Source of the DNA: Sepiola atlantica
Taxonomy: Eukaryota; Mollusca; Cephalopoda; Sepiida; Sepiolidae
Reading direction: 5' to 3'
Assembly (NCBI GenBank): GCA_963556195.1
Contig: OY744532.1
Coordinates: 105,107,083 to 105,171,082 of the forward strand
DNA: 64,000 nucleotides
Shown piece after piece: positions 53,808 to 64,000 of this stretch (within the stretch, counting starts at the first letter, position 1; the number at the start of each line of letters is the position of its first letter). Under the pieces are notes generated by a model. The model saw only the letters and a program-made list of their open reading frames with translations. It did not search any database and was not told the DNA's origin. The position numbers were made by a program, and so were the translations under genes.

Positions 53808-53852
53808 CCTGCACTGAAGATTGCGTAAGCATGAAACATCGATATTTGTAGG
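53808..53852 (+). ncRNA. type I hammerhead ribozyme motif, first of the dimer
   Basis: Stem I CCTGCA/TGTAGG (six pairs, one G-U), core CTGAAGA, stem II TGC-GTAA-GCA with a GNRA loop, GAAA, stem III ACATCGATAT with one mismatch, H17 = T. It deviates from consensus only in stem III and the weaker cleavage base. Confidence 0.75.
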
Positions 53853-54130
53853 TAATAAATAATTAATATTTATTTATAAATATTATGAAAGCCCCCTTTA
53901 CTAAGGCCGGGCACTCTGAGAGAGTTTAATAACAAGCAGTACAACACGGTTTGTTGTTGTTGATCACTATTTACTGCTCGTTGTAAATACCCGCCGACTT
54001 GGCATTTCAAAAGTTAAATTCCTCCTAACTTTCAAGCTAATTTACTGTGGCCGACGGGTAAGGCTCTTGACTGCGAATCAGTGGCGATTTGTTATCGGAG
54101 TTCACGCCAGCCGACCGTCAGGAATTAACT

Positions 54131-54176
54131 CCTTGTACTGAGGATTGCGTAAGCATGAAACATCGATGTCTGTAGG
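54131..54176 (+). ncRNA. type I hammerhead ribozyme motif, second of the dimer
   Basis: Core CTGAGGA, stem II TGC-GTAA-GCA, GAAA, perfect palindromic stem III ACATCGATGT, then C (GUC-type site, cleavage after 54170) and TGTAGG. Stem I pairs CTTGTA with TGTAGG using several G-U pairs. Confidence 0.75.
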
Positions 54177-54207
54177 TAATACATAATTAATATTTATTTA
54201 TAAATAT

Positions 54208-54236
<29 letters not shown>

Positions 54237-54243
<7 letters not shown>

Positions 54244-54460
54244 AATATGTGTGTGTTTATTATTTATAGTCAAATTTTCATGGTTTCAGTTCTATAAATA
54301 TTCATGTTGAATTCTATAGCATGTATAAATAAACAATCGAATGCAGATTCCAGCGACTACATCTTTGTTTATTCATGAGTAAATATTGTCACGATTGTTT
54401 CATCATCAGTACAAACAATCACGCTATGCAAACAAATCCTGAATTTTCCGGAATGATGAT
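54237..54460 (-). mobile_element. degenerate repeat with CTGATGA motif and GT/TA tail
   Basis: The minus strand has GTACTGATGATGAAACAATCG at about 54397-54417 and reaches an ATGT/TA-rich end about 170 nt later, the same layout as other hammerhead families. Stem II is not recognisable, so assignment is weak. Confidence 0.3.
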
Positions 54461-54867
54461 TCGTATATATATATATAATTTCATAAATAAAGATTAAAAT
54501 ATTACCTTAAAAATTAGTTATAGTCTCATGGCAGTTTGGTTTCAATTATGAGTTAATGACCAAACATAACCAAAGTACAGAGTGACTCCAAGAAATGCCA
54601 TCCATGGAATCGTAAGCAAAAGACACAAGTATTTCAGCAATCCAACCATATGTGATACAAAAAACTTCAGTCTATGGCTAACTTGTCCACGTAGTTTTTT
54701 TTACTAAAGATTTGCCACTTATCAAAGCCCGAAGACCACTCGAGGATAATGGTTAATGAGTGTCAGGTAGACGGTGAGACACAACCGTGATGATTGGTAG
54801 TGATGGTGGAAATTGGTCAGAACTTGATTGTTTAAGAGGATGGCTCAACAAGAATTTGTTTACATTT

Positions 54868-54910
54868 ACGTCTACAATGGCAACTTGCCTTGTTTTGGGG
54901 GTAACTAAGT
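54868..54910 (+). mobile_element. LINE family L 3' UTR scrap
   Basis: ACGTCTACAATGGCAACTTGCC then TTGTTTTGGGGGTAACTAAG matches, in order, the 3' tail at 61720-61760 (ACGTCTACAGTGGCGTCTTGC...TTTGGGGTGAACTA). Coding sequence is absent. Confidence 0.55.
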
Positions 54911-55254
54911 TCAAAGAAAGGAAACAACTTTCAGTTTTATTGACATCTTAGTTATTCATTTTTGTTGTCGATAAAGGATAACATTTTAACATTTTTTCGG
55001 CGAGTCAATGTTATCCGGGTTATCCCGAATTTTAAAGAGAACTTTTATAGTAACTAGCACTACTTTCAAGAATATGTTTATGTTGTGGGGTACAAACCAC
55101 CCCTATTGGAGAACTGATGGTATCAACTAGGTATAATAAATACCACTGGTTGCAGAGACTCAGAAGAGACCTTCATACCATGTGAGAGTCTACATACCAC
55201 GTGTAGTATCTGTTCCGATGGATACTACCTTACAGACCGGTATTTTCTTGGCTT

Positions 55255-55500
55255 TCGGGGCATGATTCCGCCGGTCTGTGGGGCTGTCCTGTGCAGTTCT
55301 AGGAGGTCCACCCTCCCAGGCTTTGCCCCCCCCCCCTCTTTGGGGAGGAGTAAGTTTATGGCTTGCTGCCTGAGGCGCCCCTACCGGAGAATGCCGACGG
55401 GGCTGTCCAGGCAATTTTTAATGGCCAGAGCGTTCACCTTCTCGGGCGCTGGCTTTTCAAATCCCACTTTCCGACCTTGTGTCACATACTCCTATTGTGG
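55255..55500. other. GC-rich patch of unknown origin
   Basis: About 250 bp of clearly higher GC, with a run of C at 55326-55338 and short frames on both strands without motifs. Probably part of an unrecognised transposon. Confidence 0.4.
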
Positions 55501-56334
55501 GTAGGCGTTAAATTACGACTCTCATACCATGTTTTACCGTATGTTATGAACCCGTTCATCTCCTACCACATTAGTGGCGTTCTGTATTGCTTTATGATAA
55601 ATACATTGTTATATTTTAACCCTGTCACTATTTGTGGTTTATTTCTTTGTGACCCCTAGCACGGGTCTACAACAGTTAATTTGCAGATAATTTAAATATT
55701 CTATTAGAAATGTTTGGTATTATTAATTTAATAATAGGATTAAAGTAATTTTAATTATATTTGAGTATATCTTTTGGTTTTCTTTTATGGAATAGTAAAA
55801 ATTAATTGTTCTCAAGATTTAACTTTACACTTTTAAAATTCTGATTCTAGAGTTAATATTAATGGTCATTGTTAGATGGAACATATTCCATCTAGAGAGA
55901 AATAGTGTTTAAAGGAGGGTAATTCTGTACTCATTTTCATCACCCTTGATCAAAACACCATTTTGGAGAGCAGAGTTATCTGTCCTTACATTTACCACCG
56001 AGAATGTGAAAAATATTTTCAATGGACGTTTTCAGAGCGACTACAATTAAATACGTCCTCACATCATAGTAAATTCTTTCCACTTGCATTTATATAATAA
56101 ATAATTATTATTGTTGATCTACACGGAATCCTAATTATTTCTTCATATTTGTGTCTTATCACTTACAAAAGACCAATTAAGTTCAATTAGTCATTATTAT
56201 AGTAGTCCGAAAATTCTATATATATACAATAAAACATTTATAGTGTTTTTTAGTTTGTCTGTTCGTACGCAAATAGAAACATGCGATTGGTTGACAAGAA
56301 AGAAATAGGCAGAGTAAAGTAAATTTGTATTAAT
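55501..56334. other. no recognisable feature
   Basis: AT-rich spacer. Confidence 0.5.
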
Positions 56335-56522
56335 GAACATAGTACAGATTTGTTGATCGGCTTGATTCTGGTGTTGGCATTTTTGCAGGAGGGACCACGT
56401 AATGGTTTCCAACATCTCTAAGTGGAAGTGGTATCAATGGAAACCGATTGGATTCGAACTTGGCACACCCAAGTCGTCATTCCGTGTCGTTATCCACTTG
56501 ACCACCGTCACCCCGCTATGCA
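56335..56522 (-). mobile_element. tRNA-derived SINE, family 1, copy 2
   Basis: The minus strand has a textbook pol III promoter: A-box TGGTCAAGTGG and, about 35 nt later, B-box GTTCGAATCC, in a tRNA-like head with a recognisable anticodon arm (TGACGACTTGGGTG). The body shares CACTTAGAGATGTTGGAAACC and ACGTGGTC with 297-500. The head is better preserved than in copy 1. Confidence 0.78.
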
Positions 56523-56801
56523 TTACTATAACAGTTAGATAGCGAAGGGGAGCGCCGGGGGGAGGGAGCCCTAAAAGGTGGGGAGGGACTAAAAGCAGAA
56601 GTAGTGAAAATGACGTCACTTCCGTCGGAAAGAGTTCTACCTCTTCGTTTGTCGACCAGCTGACCGATCAAACGCGATAAACGCAGTGGTCCCTGCTAAT
56701 CCGAAAAGAGGGCGGGGACTATGGGCACAGATGGCTAAAAGTCAGCCTGTCTTAATATGTAAGTGGTATCTCTTCCTTCAATTAATTCCTTCTGAATATC
56801 T

Positions 56802-56821
56802 CTCCCCTCTCTCTATCTCTA

Positions 56822-56869
<48 letters not shown>
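56802..56869. repeat. (CT)n microsatellite
   Basis: About 30 CT units with a few TCTA and TTTC interruptions. Confidence 0.95.
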
Positions 56870-56873
<4 letters not shown>

Positions 56874-57539
56874 ACATGAACTTGATTTCTGTCTTTGTCT
56901 GTTAACTAACAAGCGATGAACAGGAGTCAACAGCGCGAGCATCGATGAAACTTGGTTTAGAACAAAGGTGCACGCTTGTATGATGGTATGTACCCGCGAC
57001 ACTAAGCAGTATCCAACAAGTAGATTTTAAGCTGTCAGTACCCAAGTTCGAATCTCAGGTAAGTCTAAATGATTTTTCACTTATTCCGTGTTTTATATAT
57101 TTGAAGAAAGTAGCATAACACAATAAATATAAAAATAAACATTACCTAAATATGCGTTGAACTAATTGGCCTTTTTTTTCTGATAATACGCAAACAATGT
57201 GACATGAATGTTATTGCGTATTAATTCAAATCGAATTATATTTGCTTAAAACATCATGTTTAATATTTTTGCAAATAAAAACAATACGTAAATGCATTTC
57301 TCGTAGTTACTTACTCTCTTATGACAATACTAAGTAGCATATAGAAATGTGATACTTAGAAGGCAATACAATGCAGAGGTATGACGGATAGACAAAAGTT
57401 GGAACAAATAAGACATATAATGGCGGAACAAATCAAATAGTTTCACCCTTAATACAATGTATAAATACACATTTTTTTTTTCACAAACACACATATATCT
57501 GTTTATCTACATAATGTTACAATGTTATGTAATACCTGT
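56870..57539 (+). other. spacer with weak tRNA-like stretch
   Basis: A B-box-like AAGTTCGAATCTC occurs at 57047-57059, but no convincing A-box or cloverleaf precedes it. No gene. Confidence 0.3.
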
Positions 57540-57699
57540 ATCAAGATGGTATTGTGGAAACTCCGTATGATATAATATTTCGGGAACTCTTCACTTCTTC
57601 AGAACCGTGCTCAACGTAGCATATTTTTTCACGACATTTTACAATACATGAAGTGTCGTTGTCACATCTGCGCTAGTGCTTTAACCATTAGTATGTCCC

Positions 57700-58062
57700 T
57701 CTTGCATATGGTGCAAAAAAAGAGTCTCTAACCTAATATGCAGTGATGTCATCCCTCTGCTTACTTTACAAGTACTTCCACGGAATGTGCTCCGATACAA
57801 ATACTGCACTTCTACCCGTTTTAACGTTAATACCTCCGATTAAACAGGACTAGCAGCAAAATCACAATCCTTGACTATAGACGTTCACGGATTCCGGACA
57901 GTTTTTTCTATTCTAAAAGCTTCTTTCCTCAGACCGCTTGACTTTGGAATTCTCTCCCTGCTCCCTGTTTCCCCAACTGTATTGACATGCAGAAATGTAA
58001 ATGGAATGTGGGCAAATATCTTGCTGCTATAAATCTGTCCCCTAGCCCCTTATCTCTCAATG
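57700..58062 (+). pseudogene. old LINE family L C-terminal relic
   Basis: It parallels 61305-61675 with heavy decay: AAAAAAGAGTCTCTAACCTAAT, then TTACAAGTACTTCCACGGAAT, then TTGGAATTCTCTCCCTGCTCCC, then TGACATGCAGAAATGTAAA and TCTTGCTGCTATAAATC. All frames are broken. Confidence 0.65.
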
Positions 58063-58739
58063 GCAATGTGTCTTGTTTGAGATAAACAAAAGTAAAAAGA
58101 AAGTATTCGTCGGTACTAGCTATAAAACTGTAGAATCTGGGTAAAGATGGAAATTGACACACCCAGTTACTTTAGGAACTGTGACAATAAAGAGGAACAC
58201 TCACCGTCAGGAAAAAAGAATGAGGTGATTCGCATGTCGTGTCTGCAGATTAAAAAAGGGGTTATCTTCATAGGTACAGGTTTTTATGGTGGTCTCTGAT
58301 TTGCATATGTGTATATCAGCTGATATAAATGAAGAGGGCAGCTGGGGAGAACGGGGAAGCGATTTGGATTGAAGTGAGAAAGGCAGAGAGAAAGTGAGTT
58401 GCACGAAATTCGGTTGGAAATTGAATTACAGTCAAAACTTTTTTTAATTCTTTTATTTTTCTGTCACAGTTAGTTAACAGGAATACCGCTCAAGAAGCGG
58501 ATATAAACTAGTATAAATAATACAAATCTTAATCTGAAAGATTTCGAGACGTTATCGCTTGTATGTAAAACCTTGGACACTGACATTAGCATTTAGAAAA
58601 TAGAGATTTTGTGGAACATTTACTTTGCGCGTGGCTTCATCAGAGTACGTACGTATAGTCGACTAATATATTTAAATTTATTTCAGTATAATTATATGGA
58701 CGGTTCACATTTTCTAAGCCCATAAAAAGCGAGACAATA
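58063..58739. other. spacer with possible retroelement 3' end
   Basis: On the minus strand, TACTCTGATGAAGCCACGCGC at 58624-58644 resembles a hammerhead half, but no GAAA block follows in place. No gene. Confidence 0.35.
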
Positions 58740-58744
58740 CAAGC

Positions 58745-58920
58745 GTTCTCATTTCGAAACGTTGATGTTTATCTCCCCGTGTCCGGAATTCAAGCAACGC
58801 AATAACATTCGAGTGGTTTTAATCAAATCGGACAGATAGATAGCATCATTTCCGGTTCGCGTGTAAAATGGCGGCGTCCCTTCTGATTGGAAATCTGCTC
58901 AGATTCGCCGATAATTGTGA
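58745..58920 (+). repeat. dispersed repeat family F, copy 1
   Basis: TTTTAATCAAATC, ATCATTTCCGGTTCGCGTGT, AAAATGGCG and TCTGCTCAGATTCGCCGATAAT recur at 63776-64000 in the same order and orientation. Class unknown. Confidence 0.7.
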
Positions 58921-60050
58921 TGATGAACTTATATTATCAGTAATGCGATTTTGAGGGAGGATAATCTCGCCGGCTATTACCTAGTGCAAACATTTCAACC
59001 CTTACAGATGTCCTGCAATGTTGACCCTGATTCAGACGAACTAACTTGTCTTTCTCCATATTTTCATTTGGTGCTTGTGCTAATGAGCGGCCGTACGAAA
59101 AAATGTATTCCAATAAAACAAAATGAAAGTAAATAAACGAAATTAAATTAATTTATTGCAATATAACGAAATATTTTATTGGAATAAATTTAATTTTTAT
59201 ATATGTAGTTGTTTTTTTAAAATTGCATGATTATCTCCTTTGCGAATTATCTGCCCTTGGATTATTTTTAAGAAAAAAGATGGACGCTTACTGAACGAAT
59301 CGCTGTTATGATACGAAAAATGGAAAATACTTGTAATAAAAGTTCTAGTGGATAATATTTTCTACATTTTTGTACAGTGAGTAAGAATATAACGTTGAAT
59401 AAGTATATAATATTGTTTTTATAAAAAAAAAATTTTTTTCGTACGGCCGCTCATCAGCACAAGCACCCTTTATTTCCCTGGAAGATGCTCGACTGAGCTC
59501 CAATCTCTATTTCATCCCTGTAAAACATTCGCAGTAACAACTCGTCTCCATCTACCATCACTGCAAATAAATGTTCTGTCTCATTCCATGTATCTAAAAC
59601 CAAAACAAGTTTTCCATCTGTGAACACATTACATTGAACTGCTTCCCTGCAGACTAGAACATAGCTGAATTCAAGCCGAATATCTAAGTTATATTATCAG
59701 TAATACTATTTCGAGGGAAGATAATTTCGCCGGTTATTACCTAGTGCAATCATTTTAACCCTAACCCAGGTGCCCTACTATTCTGACCTTGATTCAGATG
59801 AATCATCTCGTATTTTTCTACTCTATCCTTATTTTCATGGAAAGTGCTTGACTGGGCTCCAATCTCTGCTTACTCTCTGTAAAACATTTACAGCAAGAAC
59901 ACGTCTTTTTACCACAACTACAAAGAATTTTTCTTTCTATCTCTATGTATCTAAAACAAAACGGAATTCTCCATCTGTGAAACATATTACCACGTGGCTG
60001 CTTTGCTGCAGCCTACAGGATGGCTGTCTTCAAGCCAAAAATAAAAAAAT
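58918..60050 (+). repeat. tandem segmental duplication, copy 1 interrupted by a MITE
   Basis: Unit 1 (58918-59069 plus 59468-59680) and unit 2 (59688-60050) share ATATTATCAGTAAT, GATAATxTCGCCGG, TTACCTAGTGCAA, GATTCAGA and, beyond the insertion, GCTCGACTGAGCTCCAATCTC/GCTTGACTGGGCTCCAATCTC. Substitutions and small indels indicate an old duplication. Frames are not conserved between the units. Confidence 0.8.
59070..59467. mobile_element. 398-bp MITE with about 33-bp TIRs
   Basis: The left end GGTGCTTGTGCTAATGAGCG continues GCCGTACGAAAAAA, and the right end's complement is the same with one change (GATGAG for AATGAG). The empty site is preserved in unit 2 of the duplication. The flanking sequences suggest an approximately 8-bp diverged target duplication around TATTTTCAT/TATTTCCCT. 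The interior is AT-rich and non-coding. Confidence 0.82.
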
Positions 60051-60330
60051 TACACTTATCCAAACGTCCTTTTACGCGATCAAAGTTTGTTTATTTCATT
60101 CAATCCTCTCGTAGTATTTTGCATCATCTCAGTTACCTTTATCCTTTAGTGGCTTTTTGGCCTTGGCAAATGGTGGTTCATTAGTATAAAATGTACGATT
60201 ATAATGACATAGATTAACAGTTTGCAAAGTACTGTTTGTAAATTATATCCGTTGACTGTATATTAGTTGTAAAGCTCCAAAAATAACTAATGAGTTGACT
60301 TTTATTGCTGCACTAGCGAGATCCGTTCCC

Positions 60331-60516
60331 CGGTCGTGCCACGGTCGTGTCCCGGTCGTGTCCCGGTCGTGTCCCGGTCGTGCCCCGGTCGTGTCCCGGT
60401 CGTGTCTCGGTCGTGCCCCGGTCGTGCCCCGGTTGTGCCCCGGTCGTGCCCCGGTCGTGTCCCGATCGTGTCCCGGTCGTGCCCCGATCGTGTCCCGGTC
60501 GTGTCCCGGTCGTGTC
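60331..60516. repeat. 11-bp GC-rich minisatellite, about 17 units
   Basis: CGGTCGTGTCC/CGGTCGTGCCC units. Since 11 is not a multiple of three, all six frames stay open with the same Arg/Ser/Cys/Pro or Gly/His/Asp/Thr motifs; these are not proteins. Confidence 0.95.
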
Positions 60517-61080
60517 TGAGAAAATAGTGGAACTGTGCAAACACTTGCTCCTACAACCGAACCATAAATTATTATTAATATTCTTATTTTTTAATTTCTA
60601 TAATTTGATAAAATTTAGTTCCATCTCGAAGAACACGCAATCAACTGTTGTTAGTAGGAGACACTGACAGTGTTATGAACATAATTATTGAAAAGTGTGC
60701 CGTGTGAGGAGAGAGCGATTTCAGATTCACTTATATATCATGCGTAATTAACGTATGTGCATTTAGTTGGTATCGACCTTACAATTATTGTTTCTATTTT
60801 GTTTTTTAGCTAAAGTTGAATTATTTGATCAGTGATGATATTTTGTGAAGAGCATAAAATGAATAACGAAACAAATACGAACCGGTGAATACATAAATAT
60901 GTGTATAATTATTACCCGGTGAATCCGAGTTAAGTGGGAGAACATGAGAGATAGCGAGTAAGTCCTCTTCGAACTATCACTTAAGCTTACAAAAACTCAA
61001 AAGTTGACAAGGGCTTATTATGAAAATCGAATTTATCGATCGAAAATAATTTTGCTCTAACAACACATTAGTCCATAATG
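60517..61080. other. no recognisable feature
   Basis: AT-rich spacer. Confidence 0.5.
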
Positions 61081-61113
61081 TGTGCCTTATTCGGCTAAAC
61101 GTATAATTTTTTT

Positions 61114-61762
61114 TTGTATGGAACTTGTGGTAAAATGTCAATCGAGGCTGCCGGAAAGAAGGTTGGCTCCCTCTACCGTGATAGTAAACTCCTTACACCT
61201 GACATTATCCTGTATCTCTACAAAGCCACCATCCGCCCATGCATGGAGTATTGTTGCCACATCTGGGCTGATGCATCATCTACTAGTCTCTCCCTCCTTG
61301 ACAAGGTCCAAAAAAGAGTCGCCAACCTAATAGGTCCCTCACTGTCAACCAAGCTCCAGTCCCTGGCCCATCGCCGCAATATAGCATCCTTGTGCTTGTT
61401 TTACAAATACTTCAATGGATTATGCTTCGATGAATTGGCTACTCTGGTGCCCCCTCGACGTAAATTCACTAGACTAACTCGACAATCAACTAAATCTCAT
61501 TCATTCACTGTGGAGGTCCCCAGATACCGGAGAGCCTTCTTACTCAAATAGCTTCTTTCCTCGTGTTGCTGGCCTCTGGAACTCCCTCCCTGACCCTGTT
61601 TCCCCGACAGTACTGACATGCAGAAATTTAAACCTAATGTAAACAGACATCTCGCTGCGCAGATCCCAATTTAGGTTGACCCCCAACCTTCTCCCCTTTT
61701 CTTTTCTCAGTAGCCCCCTACGTCTACAGTGGCGTCTTGCATTGTTTGGGGTGAACTATGTT
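61114..61762 (+). pseudogene. LINE C-terminal fragment and 3' UTR, family L, copy 3
   Basis: The frame 61114-61551 encodes the last RT segment ('YLYKATIRPCMEYCCHIWADASS', thumb region) and 'DKVQKRVANLIGP', 'HRRNIASLCLFYKYFNGLC', 'VEVPRYRRAF'. It then stops by frameshift, and 'FFPRVAGLWNSLP' continues in another frame. The region to 61676 still holds the remnant of 'MQKF...NRHLAAQ', and 61680-61762 is the 3' UTR. The RT active site is not present. 5' truncation is typical of LINE insertion. Confidence 0.8.
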
Positions 61763-62229
61763 AAAAAAAAATGTAGGGGAGGAGAAATGTATTTGCTTAA
61801 TATGTTAGATCGAACAGCAGAACAATGCGAAGGGCACTGTGACTAGGTAGATATTACGGAGAATAATTGGGTAAATGAGCAGAATAAGATCTACGTATAG
61901 CTTCACGGTACACATGACCACGGCGACGGACGTGTAAAATACACTGGAGTAAGTAAGTTATTTCTTAAAACCATGAAAGAATGAGTGCAAAGGTCGCTAG
62001 GGATAATTAGTTGTTAGATTTGGTCATGAAAGAATGCGTTAAAACGTGTCGTTATATGCGTTATATTTTAATGGCCTTCGGAAAGAAAGAATACAAGATG
62101 TAATTGACAAAGGGTGAAGATATTAATTTTATGCCTGGGAAAGGTTCCGACGGTTTAAGAAGTTCCGACTGTGGTTAATGTTTTATAGTCCCTATCGTAT
62201 ATAGTCGGCGCATTTTACAAGGCGAAGAG

Positions 62230-62231
<2 letters not shown>
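61763..62231. other. no recognisable feature
   Basis: No gene or repeat copy seen. Confidence 0.5.
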
Positions 62232-62293
<62 letters not shown>

Positions 62294-62294
62294 G
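62232..62294. repeat. (CT)n microsatellite
   Basis: About 31 CT units with one TTTC. Confidence 0.95.
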
Positions 62295-62975
62295 GTTTAA
62301 TGATTTGATAGGAGACAGTACCAAAACTAATTCATAAAATCGAGGTATTTCGTTGTGGTCACAACCTGGATGTTGAGTTTCTCCACTAAACGATAGATAG
62401 TTTATGGCTATTTTAGACATTTCTTATGACTTTAAAACTGCGGTCTTCTTTTTAACATTGTATTATATTATGGAGGAATGTGAGCTGACTGAATACAAAT
62501 TGTGAATCGGGAGAGATTAAGTTTGAAATATATATCAAGAATATATTTTAATATAAATGTAAAGGAAGCATTTTTTATATTAAAGTGACTTTGAGAAGAA
62601 ATGAATTTATGTTATTTGTTGCAGTGGCCTTGAGACAAAAAGAAGGTAGTTTATAGATTAAAGATGGGGAAGCAGCATGTAACTGTTCTATTTTGATGTC
62701 TGGGATAACGTGTACTGTAGACGAGAAGGGGAAGACATTAATCACCTGATCAAAAAACATCTGGTTGAAATTCGTTTAGGAGCCAAACCGAACAAAATTG
62801 TTGGAATATAGCTCTTAAGATAATAGCCAGTGTTGGCCAGTGACCGCTTCTATTTGTCTCTCTATTGTGGTAATTAATTGCAAGTAGCGAAGATCCAGCT
62901 AGACAAACCAACCCGAAAGAATTCCGCACTAGTTCCGTCCAGGGGAGTTACTGCTAACCGGACAGAAGTCTACAT
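62295..62975. other. no recognisable feature
   Basis: AT-rich spacer. Confidence 0.5.
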
Positions 62976-62999
62976 CCTTTAATCTCTTTGACTAATGCG

Positions 63000-63050
<51 letters not shown>

Positions 63051-63535
63051 GTCATCATCATTGTCACTATCGTCATCATCATCGTTATCACCGTCCTAAA
63101 CATTCTTTAATCTCTTCGACTAATGCGATCATCATCATCATCATTATCATCATAATCATGATCATCATCATCGTCATCATCGTCATCATCGTCATCATCA
63201 TCATCATCATTGTCACTATCGTCATCATTGTCACTATCGCCATTATCATCGTTATCACCGTTCTAAACATCATCATCATCATCATCATCATCATCATTGT
63301 CACTATCGTCATCATCATCGTTATCACCGTCCTAAACATCCTTTAATCTCTTCTACTAATGCGATCATCATCATCATGATCATCATCATGATCATCATCA
63401 TCATGACCATCATCATCATCATCATCATCATCATCGTCATCATCATCATCATCATTGTCACTATCGTCATCATTGTCACTATCGTCATCATCATCGTTAT
63501 CACCGTCCTAAACATCATCATCACTATTGTCATTC
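62976..63535. repeat. higher-order (CAT)n repeat, three major units
   Basis: Each unit starts CTTTAATCTCTTCGACTAATG (or CTACTAATG), runs through (CAT)n, then TTGTCACTATCGTCATCAT and CGTTATCACCGTCCTAAACAT. Units begin at about 62977, 63104 and 63341 and are of unequal length. Confidence 0.9.
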
Positions 63536-63775
63536 TCGTAGTAGTAGTCGGCTGAAGTACATGTTGCACGGGGCCATGGAAATAGGAATCAAATTGACAT
63601 GATGAGTGAGTGGATGCTATATGGGAAAAGAGTTCGAAATTCACTAGGCATATATAAAGCTTTAATATAACCACGGGAAAAATGGACACAAAAAGATCTA
63701 CGAATCGCTCCATGTTTCCTATGACAATGAGGAAAACGACGCAAATGGCCGTTGTTTCTAATCGTATGGGGTAAA

Positions 63776-64000
63776 ACGCGTGAAAAGGGCACTAGGCTGG
63801 ATGTTGTATAGGAGTATGAGCTAAGTAAAAACGTCCCCTATTGGAAACGAACTTGTTTATGATCTCGTGTCGAAAATCGGGGAACCAATGAATCAAGAGA
63901 TTTTAATCAAATCTTGCAGATTTATCATTATTTCCGGTCAGCGTATAAAATGGCGTCATGTTTGATTGAAATTCTGATCAGATTCTCCGATAATCAAGAT
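63776..64000 (+). repeat. dispersed repeat family F, copy 2, cut by the window end
   Basis: Matches 58745-58920 (TTTTAATCAAATCTTGCAGAT, ATTTCCGGTCAGCGTATAAA, ATGGCGTC, TCTGATCAGATTCTCCGATAAT). It extends beyond 64000. Confidence 0.7.

Larger units (their letters stand above)
53747..54232 (+). mobile_element. retrozyme-like partial tandem dimer, family R, copy 3
   Basis: A 5'-truncated unit (53747-53885) runs head-to-tail into a full unit (53886-54206) ending in (TA)n (54207-54232). Both share GTGGCGATTTGTxATCGGAGTTC, GACCGTC, a hammerhead, and AATTAATATTTATTTATAAATATTAT. The predicted cleavage sites are 324 bp apart, defining the monomer. A tRNA-like stretch with A- and B-box-like parts (54049-54117) precedes the second hammerhead. 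Non-coding. Confidence 0.75.

Noticed and set aside
57020..57065. tRNA gene around AAGTTCGAATCTC
   Set aside because: Only a B-box-like stretch; no A-box, acceptor stem or anticodon arm.
58624..58644. TACTCTGATGAAGCC as a hammerhead
   Set aside because: CTGATGA is present, but no pairable stem II with a following GAAA occurs at the needed distance.
59440..59468. CTGATGAG...CGAAA in the MITE terminus as a ribozyme
   Set aside because: Stem II does not pair properly and stem I has no partner; noted only as a curiosity.
60295..60544. Open frames on both strands over the GC-rich array
   Set aside because: An 11-bp stop-free unit keeps all six frames open; no protein is implied.

Overview
This is non-coding, repeat-dominated DNA from an animal genome. 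It has about 25 long (TA)n arrays, many other microsatellites, seven minisatellites, interstitial (TTAGGG)n-type blocks, tRNA-derived SINE copies, a 5S rRNA-like sequence, and pieces of Penelope-like (PLE), LINE, Ty3/Gypsy and mariner elements. The mix of GIY-YIG PLEs, hammerhead-ribozyme repeats with (TA)n tails and TTAGGG repeats fits a lophotrochozoan, most likely a cephalopod mollusc. That assignment is inference from style, not from a diagnostic gene. I see no convincing complete host gene.

Layout. 1-6 kb: SINE, hammerhead (HHR) repeats, a PLE 3' fragment, a young internally deleted Gypsy-type LTR element (3987-5292) and one candidate host exon (5618-5934). 6-10 kb: a TIR element, microsatellites, a 5S-like sequence, a telomere-like block and a LINE C-terminal relic. 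10-18.3 kb: two inverted copies of one PLE, a LINE endonuclease-domain relic, HHR repeats, a G-rich tract and a second type of PLE endonuclease end. 18.6-24.7 kb: a broken multi-exon transposase-like gene, a 49-bp minisatellite, a LINE end and microsatellites. 25-31.7 kb: degenerate TTAGGG DNA, mariner relics, 32-bp and 49-bp minisatellites and a 1-kb pyrimidine tract. 32-45 kb: a mariner-type MITE, a retrozyme-like copy, purine tracts, 28-bp and 36-bp minisatellites, a Helitron-like end and a Gypsy integrase tail. 46-54.5 kb: a 5'-inverted PLE, an intact mariner-family transposon (48671-49936), the best PLE copy (50556-52100) and a partial retrozyme dimer (53747-54232). 54.5-64 kb: LINE relics, a SINE, a MITE inside a tandem duplication, and GC-rich and CAT-rich tandem repeats.

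The one intact protein-coding gene is the 349-residue mariner-family transposase, inside perfect element geometry. The most interesting theme is a set of hammerhead ribozyme motifs, from near-intact to decayed, in several unrelated repeat families. Most lie just upstream of a (TA)n array. I infer that these arrays are the 3' tails of PLE-linked or retrozyme-like retroelements. The clearest case is 53747-54232, where two hammerheads 324 bp apart delimit one monomer.
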